NCBI RefSeq assembly: GCF_040739495.1
Contig: NZ_CP145263.1
Coordinates: 2,170,001-2,234,000 of the forward strand
Length of the DNA: 64,000 nucleotides
Reading direction: 5' to 3'
Source of the DNA: Staphylococcus capitis subsp. capitis
GTDB taxonomy: Bacteria; Bacillota; Bacilli; Staphylococcales; Staphylococcaceae
The notes beneath the pieces are model-generated. The model had not been told where the DNA came from. It saw only the letters and a program-made list of their open reading frames with translations, and ran no database searches. The translations under genes were made by a program, and so were the position numbers. Below, one piece after another: positions 26,453 to 35,790 of the stretch. Every line of letters starts with the position of its first letter. Within the stretch, counting starts at the first letter, position 1.

Positions 26453-27566
26453 TACCGAGTCCTCCACCGATTCCCATTGTTGCAATGGATTTATTTTGCA
26501 CATTCATATGAAATAATCGTGTAACTAGAGCTGCGCCACTTGCTCCATATGGGTGACCAGAAGCGATTGCGCCACCCCATCGATTTAGCTTATCATCAGA
26601 AATACTAAGTTCCTTTTGACAAGCTAAAACTTGTGAACTAAATGCTTCATTTAGTTCTATAGTATCAATATCTTCTATTTTAACTTTAGCTCTTTTCAAC
26701 AGCTTTCTAACTGCTGGCACAGGACCTATACCTAAATAATTAGGATCAACCCCAACTGTACAACTTTCAATAAATTTTAATCCTTTAGCAAAACCTAAAT
26801 TTATAGCGAGTTTCTCTTCCATTACAAGGATTAATACGGCACCATCATTTTTCATACAACTGTTACCAACTGTAATTGAACCTTGAATTAATAATGGTTT
26901 AAATCTACTTAATTTCTCAGTAGTTAAACGAGACTTAACACTTTCATCTCTATCAAACGATACCCCTTTAACTTTAATAGGCAATATTTCTCGGGAAATA
27001 TTCCCATTATCATAGTTACCTTGAGTCAATTGATGGCTTCTATAAGCGAACTTATCTTGCATTACTCGCGAAATACCGTATTTTCGCGCCACATTTTCAG
27101 CAGCTTCTATCATTGAAGGATCTTGACCTTCCGGAGCAAATGGCGCTCTTTCGAAGAATTGAGGAAATTCTGTTTCATACACTGATTGAGGTCGTTTTAA
27201 TTTCCAAGGTGCTCTACTTATACTCTCAACACCACCTGCAAGGTATACATTTCCAGCGCCACTTTGTATCATTCTACAAGCTTGTATAATAGTTTCTAGC
27301 CCTGAACCACACTGTCGATCAATAGTAACGCCTGGAACGGAGTTTTTAAGGCCTGCTTCTAGCAAAGATTTCCTTGCGATGTTACCACCATTGCCAACTG
27401 TGTTGCCGATAATAACGTCTTCCAAGTATTCCATCGCTCCAGGATATTCTGCTTGAAAGTAATTGAATAAAGGTTTTAGTAGTTGTTCTGGTTCCAAATG
27501 CTTTAAATATCCACCGTACTTGCCAAATGCAATTCGTTTAGCTGCTACAATGACTGGTTGCTTCAT
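26427..27566 (-). CDS. vraB: VraB, thiolase-like acetyl-CoA C-acyltransferase
   Basis: A 379-residue thiolase-superfamily protein. The acyl-accepting cysteine is present: DRQCGSGLE with Cys86. NEAFSSQV and GGAIASGHPYGASGA with His338 are also present. At the place of the second catalytic cysteine, normally CIGGG near the C-terminus, the sequence reads MGIGGGLGN with Gly365. This loss argues against a normal reversible thiolase and may point to a synthase-like or altered reaction. It lies two bases after vraA and overlaps vraC. Known from S. aureus vraABC. Confidence 0.85.
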   Translation of the reverse strand: MKQPVIVAAKRIAFGKYGGYLKHLEPEQLLKPLFNYFQAEYPGAMEYLEDVIIGNTVGNGGNIARKSLLEAGLKNSVPGVTIDRQCGSGLETIIQACRMIQSGAGNVYLAGGVESISRAPWKLKRPQSVYETEFPQFFERAPFAPEGQDPSMIEAAENVARKYGISRVMQDKFAYRSHQLTQGNYDNGNISREILPIKVKGVSFDRDESVKSRLTTEKLSRFKPLLIQGSITVGNSCMKNDGAVLILVMEEKLAINLGFAKGLKFIESCTVGVDPNYLGIGPVPAVRKLLKRAKVKIEDIDTIELNEAFSSQVLACQKELSISDDKLNRWGGAIASGHPYGASGAALVTRLFHMNVQNKSIATMGIGGGLGNAVLFERW

Positions 27567-27568
27567 AT

Positions 27569-28924
27569 TTAAATCTCTCCATTCAAATATTTAGTTTTCA
27601 TTTTTCCTCTAGCAATTTTTCCAGATTCAGTGTAATGCATACCGTCAATTTTCCTAATTTTAGACGGAACCTCATATCTTGATAGATGATTCTTTAAACA
27701 CGTTTTTACTTCTGAATATTTTAATTCTTTTATTCCTGTATACAAAAGAACTGCTATTTCTCCAAACTTATGATGTGGCTCACCTATTACTATTGCTTCA
27801 CTGACACCTTCAATATTCATCACGCGCTGTTCTATCTCACTAGGATATACGTTAACGCCACCTATAATTAGACGGTCACTTTTCCTTCCTACTAGATATA
27901 AATTTCTATTTCTAATTAGTGCATAATCTCCTGTCTCAATCCACTCATTTGAAATTTGTTCTTCACCAACATATCCACTAAAAGTCATTTCACTTCGAAC
28001 TTTTAGTAGTCCAATATGTTTTGAATCTTTCTCAAATAGTTTGGCTTCCACGTTTGGAAACAATTTGCCTACTGATTGTCTTGGTGCTGTTTGATTGAAA
28101 TTATAGCTAATAAAACTTGCCTCAGAGGTGCCAAAAAATTCTATTAAATTCGTATCTGGATAAAGTTGAGCGATAGCCCTAAATTGTTCTTTTGAAAGCT
28201 TTGCTCCACTGCTGAAAATACTTTTAATTTCCGCAGTATGTAAACCTTTTAAAATGAACTGATAAAGCATCGTGGGTACTACAAACAATGAAGCAGACTG
28301 ATGTATAGACTGTATAGTCTTCACGAGTACTTCTGCATTAAATTCTTTTTTACCTACAAATGTGCGTCCTGTAAACAAAGCATATATACATGCGTATAAG
28401 GAGAGTGAGTGTGATAAAGGGCCAGGAGCAACAATCACTTTTGAATCATGCTTTATTAATTTCTCATTCTCTTTATAAGAAATTAACCATGAATGTTCAT
28501 TTCTATAATAAGCCTTGGGCAAGCCAGTTGTTCCCGAAGTAAATCCAATATGCAGTAATGTACCATTAATAGAATGAGAAATCCTATTATACCCTGTTTT
28601 AATTAAGTGCTGGTCACTCTTTAACCATTGAATTTTATATTTTTCAATCAGCTGGTTTATTGTAACTTTATTCCATTTACTACTAAAAAAGCACGGAATA
28701 CCTCCAACTCTATGAATAGCGAAATAATGAATCAGATTTTTTATCGGATGATTACTTAATAAACCAACTTTTTCTCCCTCGTTAATCATAGAATATTGAG
28801 AACTTGCTTTATCTATCTCATGAATCAATTCATCGTAAGTTATTCGTTGATGATCAAATACCAAAGCCAATCGCTTAGGTTGATGCTCACCAAAATCATA
28901 AATATTTTTAATTACCTCTAACAT
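27569..28924 (-). CDS. vraA: VraA, acyl-CoA synthetase-like AMP-forming ligase
   Basis: A 451-residue ANL-superfamily enzyme, on the short side. Seen: phosphate loop FTSGTTGLPKAYYRN (about residues 128-142), FFGTSEASF, ETGDYALI, GRKSDRLIIGGVNVYPSEIEQ in two parts around residue 368-388, and TESGKIARGKMK with the catalytic Lys near the end. It should activate a carboxylic acid to acyl-AMP and then acyl-CoA; chain length unknown. First gene of the vraA-vraB-vraC-hotdog unit. ATG 28924 follows a weak ribosome site (ATGGTGATGGC), suggesting modest expression. Confidence 0.85.
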   Translation of the reverse strand: MLEVIKNIYDFGEHQPKRLALVFDHQRITYDELIHEIDKASSQYSMINEGEKVGLLSNHPIKNLIHYFAIHRVGGIPCFFSSKWNKVTINQLIEKYKIQWLKSDQHLIKTGYNRISHSINGTLLHIGFTSGTTGLPKAYYRNEHSWLISYKENEKLIKHDSKVIVAPGPLSHSLSLYACIYALFTGRTFVGKKEFNAEVLVKTIQSIHQSASLFVVPTMLYQFILKGLHTAEIKSIFSSGAKLSKEQFRAIAQLYPDTNLIEFFGTSEASFISYNFNQTAPRQSVGKLFPNVEAKLFEKDSKHIGLLKVRSEMTFSGYVGEEQISNEWIETGDYALIRNRNLYLVGRKSDRLIIGGVNVYPSEIEQRVMNIEGVSEAIVIGEPHHKFGEIAVLLYTGIKELKYSEVKTCLKNHLSRYEVPSKIRKIDGMHYTESGKIARGKMKTKYLNGEI

Positions 28925-29036
28925 GCCATCACCATATGTAAACTATATTTATAAATATGTTAACATTAATCTTAAAATTCCTCATGCTAAAATTAGCGCC
29001 CTACTACCAATGATATGGAAGTAAGACGTTATTAAT

Positions 29037-29684
29037 TTATATTATAGTAAAAATTTCCTCTGGTTCATTCACGACATAATACGGGTTTTCTTGAAGTAAA
29101 TCATGTGCAGATTGCGCGCCCCAAGTCACTACACAGGATCTAATATCTGATAAACTCGCACTTTTAACATCATGCGTTGTATCTCCGATATAGACTGTAC
29201 GTCCTTGATTTAAATGATTATTTTGTATGATGGATTGTAAGATTTTATAATGAGGCTTTCGCAACTCCTTAATATGTAAACCTAGTGCATCTTTTATAAA
29301 TCGATTAAGCCCTAAATAATCTAATTGTCTTGTTACTACAGCTGTTTCATTACTTGATATTACAAAGATATTTTTCTTTTTATTATGTAGTAATTGGAGC
29401 ATTTCACTTATTCCCGCAAACTCTTTTATATTATGTATTTCATATTGACCATAATATTTATGATAAGCCCTAAGGAATAATTCAACTTTTTCCTCATCTA
29501 TACCGATACTAGTTAAACTTCTCAAACCTTCCTCTAACGGTTGGCTTTGTGCACTTAAAATTTCTTCTTTACCAGGATTCTTTATATTTAATTTCTTAAA
29601 AGCCTGCTCAGTTGCATAAACGTGACATGATGTTGTGTCTGCTAAAGTACCACCAAAATCAAAAATATAGTTGTCAAAATTCAT
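29037..29684 (-). CDS. HAD-superfamily hydrolase
   Basis: A 215-residue HAD phosphatase. The nucleophile motif reads FDFGGTLADT: the usual DxDGT is DFGGT, so the second Asp is Gly, which may alter catalysis. Motif II is FVISSNE, and motif III/IV KPHYKILQ and VYIGDTTHDVKSA. The helical cap is of the beta-phosphoglucomutase or phosphoglycolate phosphatase kind. The missing second Asp (general acid/base) is also seen in phosphonatase-like and dehalogenase branches. Substrate unknown. It is alone between vraA and hxlB. Confidence 0.75.
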   Translation of the reverse strand: MNFDNYIFDFGGTLADTTSCHVYATEQAFKKLNIKNPGKEEILSAQSQPLEEGLRSLTSIGIDEEKVELFLRAYHKYYGQYEIHNIKEFAGISEMLQLLHNKKKNIFVISSNETAVVTRQLDYLGLNRFIKDALGLHIKELRKPHYKILQSIIQNNHLNQGRTVYIGDTTHDVKSASLSDIRSCVVTWGAQSAHDLLQENPYYVVNEPEEIFTII

Positions 29685-29752
29685 GATGTTACACCTCTTA
29701 GATAGTAATTACATTATAAATATACACTTTTTTGGTTAAAACTGCGATATAT

Positions 29753-29793
29753 TAAAAAACCAGAGATTTCATGGACTTCATGAAATCTCTGGT
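29753..29793 (-). terminator. Terminator of the hxlAB operon
   Basis: Minus-strand perfect 15-bp stem ACCAGAGATTTCATG/CATGAAATCTCTGGT followed by TTTTTT. Confidence 0.9.
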
Positions 29794-29804
29794 AGTATTT
29801 CTTA

Positions 29805-30353
29805 CTATTCTAAGTTAGCATGATTTTGTTGCATTGTTTCTTCATTGATATGAAATGCTTCCATTAAAGGCAATACAACACTGTCGAGGAGAACTAGTGA
29901 CGCTTGTTCAAACAAGCTTCCTAGTGGTTGCTTAGAACCTTCAATATCGTGTTTAGTGCCAGCTGGTAATTCTATAATAGTTTCAGCAAGCTCTCCGATT
30001 GGCGAATCTGTTTGCGTTGTAATAAGTACAACTTTAGCGCCAATCTTTTGCGCTTTTTCAGCTAACAATCTTAAGTGTTCTGTTGAACCTGACCCAGAAA
30101 TAATAATGAAAAGGTCGTGCTCTTTTATTGATGGAGTCGTGGACTCTCCTACAACATAAGCGTGTTCACCTAGTTGGTTTAAACGCATTGCAAAACTATT
30201 TGCAACAAATCCAGAACGCCCTTTACCAGCTACAAATATTCTATCCGCACCAACAACGTCATTAGCAAATCTTTCATACGACGTATCATCAACATGCGAC
30301 AACGTATGATCTAATTCATCAAGTATAAGACGATAGTTATTAAATTCTGTCAT
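29805..30353 (-). CDS. hxlB: 6-phospho-3-hexuloisomerase
   Basis: A 182-residue SIS-domain isomerase that converts hexulose 6-phosphate to fructose 6-phosphate in the ribulose monophosphate route. Seen: DRIFVAGKGRSGFVANSFAMRL, IIISGSGSTEHLRLLAEKA and the C-terminal ETMQQNHANLE, as in HxlB. ATG 30353 is one base after the hxlA stop; an upstream start within hxlA is not needed. Paired with hxlA it can fix formaldehyde or run in reverse to make ribulose 5-phosphate. Confidence 0.9.
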   Translation of the reverse strand: MTEFNNYRLILDELDHTLSHVDDTSYERFANDVVGADRIFVAGKGRSGFVANSFAMRLNQLGEHAYVVGESTTPSIKEHDLFIIISGSGSTEHLRLLAEKAQKIGAKVVLITTQTDSPIGELAETIIELPAGTKHDIEGSKQPLGSLFEQASLVLLDSVVLPLMEAFHINEETMQQNHANLE

Positions 30354-30354
30354 C

Positions 30355-30987
30355 CTATCTACCTTCAATCGCATCGCGACATTGTTTTGCAGCTTCAACA
30401 GGATCGTCAGCGTTTGCGATTCCTCCACCTACGATAACTAAATCAGGTTCTTGAGTCACAATATCTTTAATTGTATCTGGTTTAATACCTCCAGCTACAG
30501 CGACTTTAGAATTTTTAATTACTGACTTCACTGTACGTAAACTATCTAATGGTGATTGACCTTCAGCTTGTAAATCATAACCAGTGTGTACAGCGATATA
30601 ATCAGCGCCCATTTCATCTAATTCTTTTGCGCGTGTTTCAAGATCTTGTACCGCAATCATATCTACTAATAATTCTTTACCATGTTTATGTGCTTCTTCA
30701 ACAGCAGCTTTAATTGATGCGTCTTCTGCTACACCTAAAATAGTTACAACATCAGCACCAAATTTAACAGCTTGGCTTACTTCATAATCTGCTGCGTCCA
30801 TGATTTTTAAATCTGCTAATACTTTCGCATTACTAATATTCTCATTTAAATGTTGTACTGATGGTAAACCTTCGTTAATAACAATCGGCGTACCAATTTC
30901 AACAATATCTACATATTCTTCAACTTTTTTCGCTAATTTTGCTGCTTCTTCTTTATTTAATAAATCAATTGCTAATTGTAGTTCCAA
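30355..30987 (-). CDS. hxlA: 3-hexulose-6-phosphate synthase
   Basis: A 210-residue orotidine-decarboxylase-fold aldolase joining formaldehyde to ribulose 5-phosphate. Seen: LADLKIMDAADYEVSQAVKFGAD (active-site Asp-Lys-Asp), LLVDMIAVQDLETRA and VAVAGGIKPDTI. The start is a TTG at 30987, giving MELQLAIDLLNKEEA; AAAGGATG lies seven bases before it and relatives begin at this residue. An upstream ATG in frame would add 20 non-homologous residues. In an operon with hxlB. Confidence 0.9.
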   Translation of the reverse strand: MELQLAIDLLNKEEAAKLAKKVEEYVDIVEIGTPIVINEGLPSVQHLNENISNAKVLADLKIMDAADYEVSQAVKFGADVVTILGVAEDASIKAAVEEAHKHGKELLVDMIAVQDLETRAKELDEMGADYIAVHTGYDLQAEGQSPLDSLRTVKSVIKNSKVAVAGGIKPDTIKDIVTQEPDLVIVGGGIANADDPVEAAKQCRDAIEGR

Positions 30988-31086
30988 TGAAATACATCCT
31001 TTCATATGACAGTCAATTTCTATTATATAAAGGTGTTTACCCGGCATTTCATTTTTTAAACTGAGCTGAAAATGCTATCACCACAA

Positions 31087-31827
31087 TTAGACTTTATCAA
31101 TATGAGGAGGTGCAGCCTCATCATCAACATACACTTCCACATTTGGATGGGCATGTAAAATTGTAGAAGGGATGTCTTTAGTAACCTGGTTATTCATTAA
31201 TTGATGAATCGCTTCTTTTTTCTTTTCTCCAAATGCAAGCAAAATAATACGTTTAGCCTTTAAAATACTTGCTAATCCCATTGAAACAGCTTGTTGTGGA
31301 ACATCTGATTCACTTTCAAAATAACGACTGTTTGCACGTATCGTACTCTCTGTCAAATCAACAATGTGCGTTTCACTATGTAAATCAGTACCAGGTTCAT
31401 TAAATCCAATATGACCATTTTCACCTATACCTAATATTTGTATATCAACAGGACCTCTATCATTAAGCAATTGGTTATAACGTTCAGCCTCATCCTCTAA
31501 TTGAGAGCTGTAACCATTCGGTATATGAATATTTTCTTTATTGAAGTTCGGATATTGATTAAATAATACCTCATTCATATAATAATGATAACTTTGAGGG
31601 TGTTCAGCTTTTAATCCAACATATTCATCTAAATTAAATGTTTCAACATGAGAAACATCTAATTGATTCTTTTCTAATAACTCTACTAAATATTTGTATA
31701 CCTCAGTCATTGTGCCACCAGTAGCTAAACCTAATTTACTTGTAGGTTGGCAACTCATTTCTTTATATAATTCACATGCAACATAAAATGACGCAAGTTT
31801 CTTAGAACCTAAGTTGATGATTTTCAA
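31087..31827 (-). CDS. nagB: Glucosamine-6-phosphate deaminase
   Basis: A 246-residue deaminase/isomerase making fructose 6-phosphate and ammonia from glucosamine 6-phosphate. Seen: GLATGGTMTEVYKYL, TFNLDEYVGL (catalytic Asp region), and GIGENGHIGFNEPGT with the active-site His, as in NagB. It is 100 bases upstream of hxlA on the same strand and may be read through into it; both feed fructose 6-phosphate. nagA is not adjacent. Confidence 0.95.
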   Translation of the reverse strand: MKIINLGSKKLASFYVACELYKEMSCQPTSKLGLATGGTMTEVYKYLVELLEKNQLDVSHVETFNLDEYVGLKAEHPQSYHYYMNEVLFNQYPNFNKENIHIPNGYSSQLEDEAERYNQLLNDRGPVDIQILGIGENGHIGFNEPGTDLHSETHIVDLTESTIRANSRYFESESDVPQQAVSMGLASILKAKRIILLAFGEKKKEAIHQLMNNQVTKDIPSTILHAHPNVEVYVDDEAAPPHIDKV

Positions 31828-32375
31828 TTTTTAAACACCTCGATTTTTAAATCTATATACTTACACCTTTCCAACTCCACTTATATAATATACCCTTAAA
31901 ATACATATTTAACAAAATTTAATTCTTAATTTAAAGAAATTTAACAAACTTCATTATCTATCTTTTTATCTATAACTAAAAAATTTTCCTAATTATTTCA
32001 AGCATTCGTGTACAAATATACATCGCTTTCTAGTAAAATATATAGATAAACACATTTACTGATTTTTTATTAACACATTAGTACACGTTGTAAAATATTA
32101 AAGAGATAATATAAGTAGTCACTAATAATAACGCGTATAAAATTCGCGACTTTGGAATCTTTTTAGTGAAGTACTTAACACTAAATAAACAACTCTAATT
32201 TTAATAACTACAAAGCCTGTGAAGACTCACACAACTCGGCTACGCATAAAGGCGTCGTAACTCATCGAGTTATAAACTCTCTATTACTATTAATGTAATA
32301 TGATAAAGTCTTTAACTAATGTTTAAAATTTCGACAGTTTACAATCAACACACTGCAAAATATAAGGGAGTGAAC
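31828..32375. other. Intergenic region with a run of small hairpins
   Basis: The first 380 bases are AT-rich with no gene. At 32213-32276 there are three successive hairpins on the plus strand: AGCC-tGTG ... CAC ... GGCT (32214-32241), ACGC/GCGT (32242-32255) and AACTC/GAGTT (32259-32271). The GC content is clearly above its surroundings. This could be a structured leader of yojF-bshB2 or an sRNA. No T run marks a terminator. Confidence 0.45.
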
Positions 32376-32738
32376 GTGTTGGAACCGATTAATGAACAAG
32401 AAGTACTTAACTTACTTACTTCTTATGCAAATAAACCCGTGTACTTACATGTCGAAACTACAAATGGCGCATACGCTAACCATTTCGACGAACGCGTTTT
32501 TAACGCAGGTACCTTTTTAAGAAATATACAAGTCACGTATGAACACGCACAACTTAAAGGTGGCGAAAAAGATCCATATCGTGTCGGATTAAAATTACGC
32601 GAAGGTGGTTGGGTTTATGTACAAGGATTAACGCACTATGAAGTTAATCACGACAACGAATTCCTCATCTCCGGATTTAATTATGAAGGACAATTGGCAG
32701 CTACAATAGAAATTAGCGATAAGCCATTCACAATATAG
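32376..32738 (+). CDS. YojF family protein
   Basis: A 120-residue DUF1806 protein found next to bshB2 (yojG) in Bacillus and Staphylococcus. The start GTG 32376 has GGGAG five bases upstream and gives MLEPINEQEVLNLL; the ATG at 32319 would add a poorly conserved extension. Sequence features include VYLHVETTNGAYAN and GWVYVQGLTHYE. Function is unknown, but the 15-base gap to bshB2 suggests a role in bacillithiol metabolism. Confidence 0.8.
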   Translation: MLEPINEQEVLNLLTSYANKPVYLHVETTNGAYANHFDERVFNAGTFLRNIQVTYEHAQLKGGEKDPYRVGLKLREGGWVYVQGLTHYEVNHDNEFLISGFNYEGQLAATIEISDKPFTI

Positions 32739-32753
32739 AGGAGGTTATGAATC

Positions 32754-33419
32754 ATGACTGATGAAAGACACGTACTTGTAATCTTTCCACATCCAGATGA
32801 TGAAACCTTCTCATCTGCTGGAACCATTGCAAGTTATATTGACGCAGGCGTGCCAGTCACATACGCATGCTTAACACTAGGACAAATGGGACGTAACTTG
32901 GGTAACCCTCCTTTTGCGACAAGGGAATCTTTACCTAATATTCGAGAACGAGAACTTGAAGATGCTTGCCGAGCAATTGGAATTACAGACCTAAGAAAGA
33001 TGGGGTTACGAGATAAAACGGTTGAGTTTGAACCACATGATCAAATGGACGATATGGTAAAAATTCTCATTGATGAAACTAACCCGTCGTTAATTATTTC
33101 ATTTTATCCTAAATTCGCCGTGCATCCGGACCATGAAGCTACAGCAGAAGCTGTTGTACGTACAGTAGGACGTATGCCAGAATCAGAACGTCCACGACTC
33201 ACACTTGTAGCATTTAGTAATGATGCACCAGAAATACTTGGTCAACCAGACATTCAAAATGACATTTCTAAATATAGTGATTTAAAACTTAAAGCCTTTG
33301 AAGCGCATGCTTCTCAAACAGGACCATTCTTAAAACAAATTGCGAGCCCTGACATTGATGGACAAGCACAAAGTTTCTTAAAGGTTGAGCCATTTTGGAC
33401 TTATCACTTCGAATCTTAA
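32754..33419 (+). CDS. bshB2: Bacillithiol biosynthesis deacetylase BshB2
   Basis: A 221-residue LmbE-family (PIG-L) zinc deacetylase. Seen: VIFPHPDDETFSSAGTIA with the metal-binding HPDDE (residues 11-15) and FAVHPDHEATAEAV with the third ligand histidine (HPDH). BshB2 removes acetate from GlcNAc-malate in bacillithiol synthesis and can also act on bacillithiol-S-conjugates. GAGGAGG precedes ATG 32754. Co-transcribed with yojF and probably folE2. Confidence 0.9.
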   Translation: MTDERHVLVIFPHPDDETFSSAGTIASYIDAGVPVTYACLTLGQMGRNLGNPPFATRESLPNIRERELEDACRAIGITDLRKMGLRDKTVEFEPHDQMDDMVKILIDETNPSLIISFYPKFAVHPDHEATAEAVVRTVGRMPESERPRLTLVAFSNDAPEILGQPDIQNDISKYSDLKLKAFEAHASQTGPFLKQIASPDIDGQAQSFLKVEPFWTYHFES

Positions 33420-33432
33420 ATGGAGGTAAAAC

Positions 33433-34311
33433 ATGACAGAATTTGATTTATCTACTCGAGAGGGTCGTTGGAAACATTTCGGTTCTGTAGATCCTATCGA
33501 AGGTACGAAACCTACAACTAAAAATGAAATGACTGATTTACAAAACACTCATAAAAATTTCCTATTTGAAATAGAAGAAGTAGGAATTAAAAATTTAACG
33601 TATCCTGTATTGATTGATCAGTATCAAACGGCAGGATTATTTAGCTTTTCAACAAGTTTAAATAAAGATGAAAAAGGCATTAATATGAGTCGTATATTAG
33701 AGAGTGTTGAAAAGCATTATAATAATGGAATTGAGCTTGAATTTAATACTCTTTATCAAGTATTACGCACACTTCAAGAAAAAATGAATCAAAATGCTGC
33801 TGGAGTGGATGTCTCAGGGAAATGGTTCTTTGATCGCTTTAGTCCAGTGACTAATATTAAAGCTGTAGGTAACGCAGACGTCACGTACGGACTTGCAATT
33901 GATGGCGAGAAAGTAACACGTAAAGAACTAACGATTGAAGCTACTGTTACAACACTTTGTCCTTGTTCTAAAGAAATTAGTGAATACTCAGCGCATAACC
34001 AACGCGGAATCGTTACAGTTAAAACTTATTTAGATAAAGATGCTAAAGTCGTGGATGATTATAAAGATAAAATTTTAGACGCTATGGAAGCTAACGCGAG
34101 TTCCATATTATACCCTATCTTGAAACGTCCAGATGAAAAACGTGTCACAGAACGTGCTTATGAAAATCCACGTTTCGTAGAAGATTTAATTCGACTCATT
34201 GCTGCTGATTTAGTTGAATTTGACTGGATTGATGGCTTTGATATTGAATGTCGCAATGAAGAATCTATTCACCAACACGATGCGTTTGCTCGTTTAAAAT
34301 ATAGAAAATGA
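33433..34311 (+). CDS. folE2: GTP cyclohydrolase IB (FolE2)
   Basis: A 292-residue FolE2 enzyme, which makes dihydroneopterin triphosphate for folate without depending on zinc. Seen: [19 protein letters not shown] with the conserved Cys-Pro-Cys and His, [11 protein letters not shown], and HQHDAFA at the C-terminus. TGGAGG precedes ATG 33433, 13 bases after bshB2, so the three genes form one unit. It ends at a strong terminator. Confidence 0.95.
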   Translation: MTEFDLSTREGRWKHFGSVDPIEGTKPTTKNEMTDLQNTHKNFLFEIEEVGIKNLTYPVLIDQYQTAGLFSFSTSLNKDEKGINMSRILESVEKHYNNGIELEFNTLYQVLRTLQEKMNQNAAGVDVSGKWFFDRFSPVTNIKAVGNADVTYGLAIDGEKVTRKELTIEATVTTLCPCSKEISEYSAHNQRGIVTVKTYLDKDAKVVDDYKDKILDAMEANASSILYPILKRPDEKRVTERAYENPRFVEDLIRLIAADLVEFDWIDGFDIECRNEESIHQHDAFARLKYRK

Positions 34312-34314
34312 TAG

Positions 34315-34361
34315 AAAAAAGAGAGTTGCTCCACACTTCTTTAAAGCAACTCTCTTTTTTT
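34315..34361. terminator. Bidirectional terminator between folE2 and the MFS gene
   Basis: Perfect 16-bp pairing AAAAAAGAGAGTTGCT/AGCAACTCTCTTTTTT; A and T runs on both sides serve both strands. Confidence 0.95.
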
Positions 34362-34431
34362 ATGCGATATAAAATTTTAATATGTAGTGTGCGTATTACA
34401 TAGACATTTTCAAAAATAAATTAATATTAAG

Positions 34432-35736
34432 TTAATGTCTACTCATATTCTTCTCCCCGGGTCTAACGAAACACATTGCAATAATACTAATCAATGAAGC
34501 TACAACTGCTGAAATAAACATTGTTGAATAACCGTGAGTAGCAACTAAAATACCTGTAAGTGTAGGCGCAATCACTGTCGCTGTATTAACAAAGAAGTGA
34601 GTTATCCCACCATAGGTACCAGTTTTATTTGGTGCTGTATCAATAATCACTGACCAATAAACTGCGTTAGGTAAGAAGATAAACGCATTCCCTATCATCA
34701 TTAATATCATGACTGCAACGATACTATGTGTGAATGGAATGATTAGGAAACATATTGCTGCACAAATCATGCCTGCAATCGCAAAGTATGAACGTGCGAT
34801 ACGTAAGTTACCAGTCTTTTTACGAAGCCAGTCAGACATTTGACCACCAAAATATGCTGTAAAACAAGCACCGATCCAAGGAATCATCCCCAAATACCAA
34901 AGTGAATGGATTTCAAAATGATATTCATCCTGCAAGTATTTCGGTGTCCATGTTAATATAAGGAAATTCACATATTGGAAACCAAAATAACCAATCATGT
35001 TTCCTACGAGTGTTGGACTTTTAAAGAAATGATACCACTTTTCACTTGAATCTTCTGTTTCTACTGTTTTTTCAACATTTAAACTCTCATTTGTAGAGCG
35101 AATATCATTTAATTCTTCTTCTGAAACTTTTTTATTGTCCTCGGGATAATCTGTAAATACCTTTGCCCAAATAATTACCCAGACTAACCCAAGTATACCT
35201 AATATGACGAAGAGTAAACGCCAACTTGCTATAGTTAAGAAACCAGATACGATAGGTGCAGTAATAAGTGCTCCTAAAGGTACGCCAATTAAACCAAGAG
35301 CTGATAACAAACCACGTTCTCTAGGTGCCGCCCAGTTCGCATTAGTTTTACTAATCGTTGAAAAGATAGGACCTTCTGAAATACCGAAAAGCACTCGAAG
35401 TAAACCAAATCCAGCAATGGCTGAACCTCCAAATATTGCCATACCAAGTTCACCTGCAAAAGCCATTGCAATTTCAACTAAAGACCAAGCCGTCCCAGCC
35501 AATATCCAAACAAATTTAGGTCCCTTTTTATCGGCAGTAATTCCACCAAGCAATGAACCAAACATGTAACCATAGCCAAAGTATCCTAGTATAGATCCCC
35601 AAGCAATCGTATCAAAACCAAATTCTTTAATAATATCTTCTTGAGCATATGAGATTGCACCACGATCGATGTAATTAATCATCGTCATAATAACAATCAT
35701 GGTAATGATAAAATAACGATAACGTTTCATAGTCAT
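34432..35736 (-). CDS. MFS transporter, anion:cation symporter (sugar acid/organic phosphate) type
   Basis: A 434-residue protein with 12 helices. Seen: MINYIDRGAISYAQ (helix 1 motif of the ACS family of hexuronate, glucarate and galactonate carriers), GGITADKKGPKFVW, FGISEGPIFSTISKTNANW, and GGQMSDWLRKK between the halves. A sugar acid is the likely substrate by family; not proven. AAAGGGGTGGGG lies before ATG 35736. A near-perfect cre site 55 bases upstream points to control by CcpA. Confidence 0.8.
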   Translation of the reverse strand: MTMKRYRYFIITMIVIMTMINYIDRGAISYAQEDIIKEFGFDTIAWGSILGYFGYGYMFGSLLGGITADKKGPKFVWILAGTAWSLVEIAMAFAGELGMAIFGGSAIAGFGLLRVLFGISEGPIFSTISKTNANWAAPRERGLLSALGLIGVPLGALITAPIVSGFLTIASWRLLFVILGILGLVWVIIWAKVFTDYPEDNKKVSEEELNDIRSTNESLNVEKTVETEDSSEKWYHFFKSPTLVGNMIGYFGFQYVNFLILTWTPKYLQDEYHFEIHSLWYLGMIPWIGACFTAYFGGQMSDWLRKKTGNLRIARSYFAIAGMICAAICFLIIPFTHSIVAVMILMMIGNAFIFLPNAVYWSVIIDTAPNKTGTYGGITHFFVNTATVIAPTLTGILVATHGYSTMFISAVVASLISIIAMCFVRPGEKNMSRH

Positions 35737-35790
35737 CCCCACCCCTTTGTTCTAAACATCTCTACCGTGTAAGTTTATCATAAAGTTGAG

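Noticed and set aside
35204-35569. 121-codon plus-strand frame opposite the MFS gene
   Set aside because: No ribosome site; it is the complement of well-supported transporter codons.
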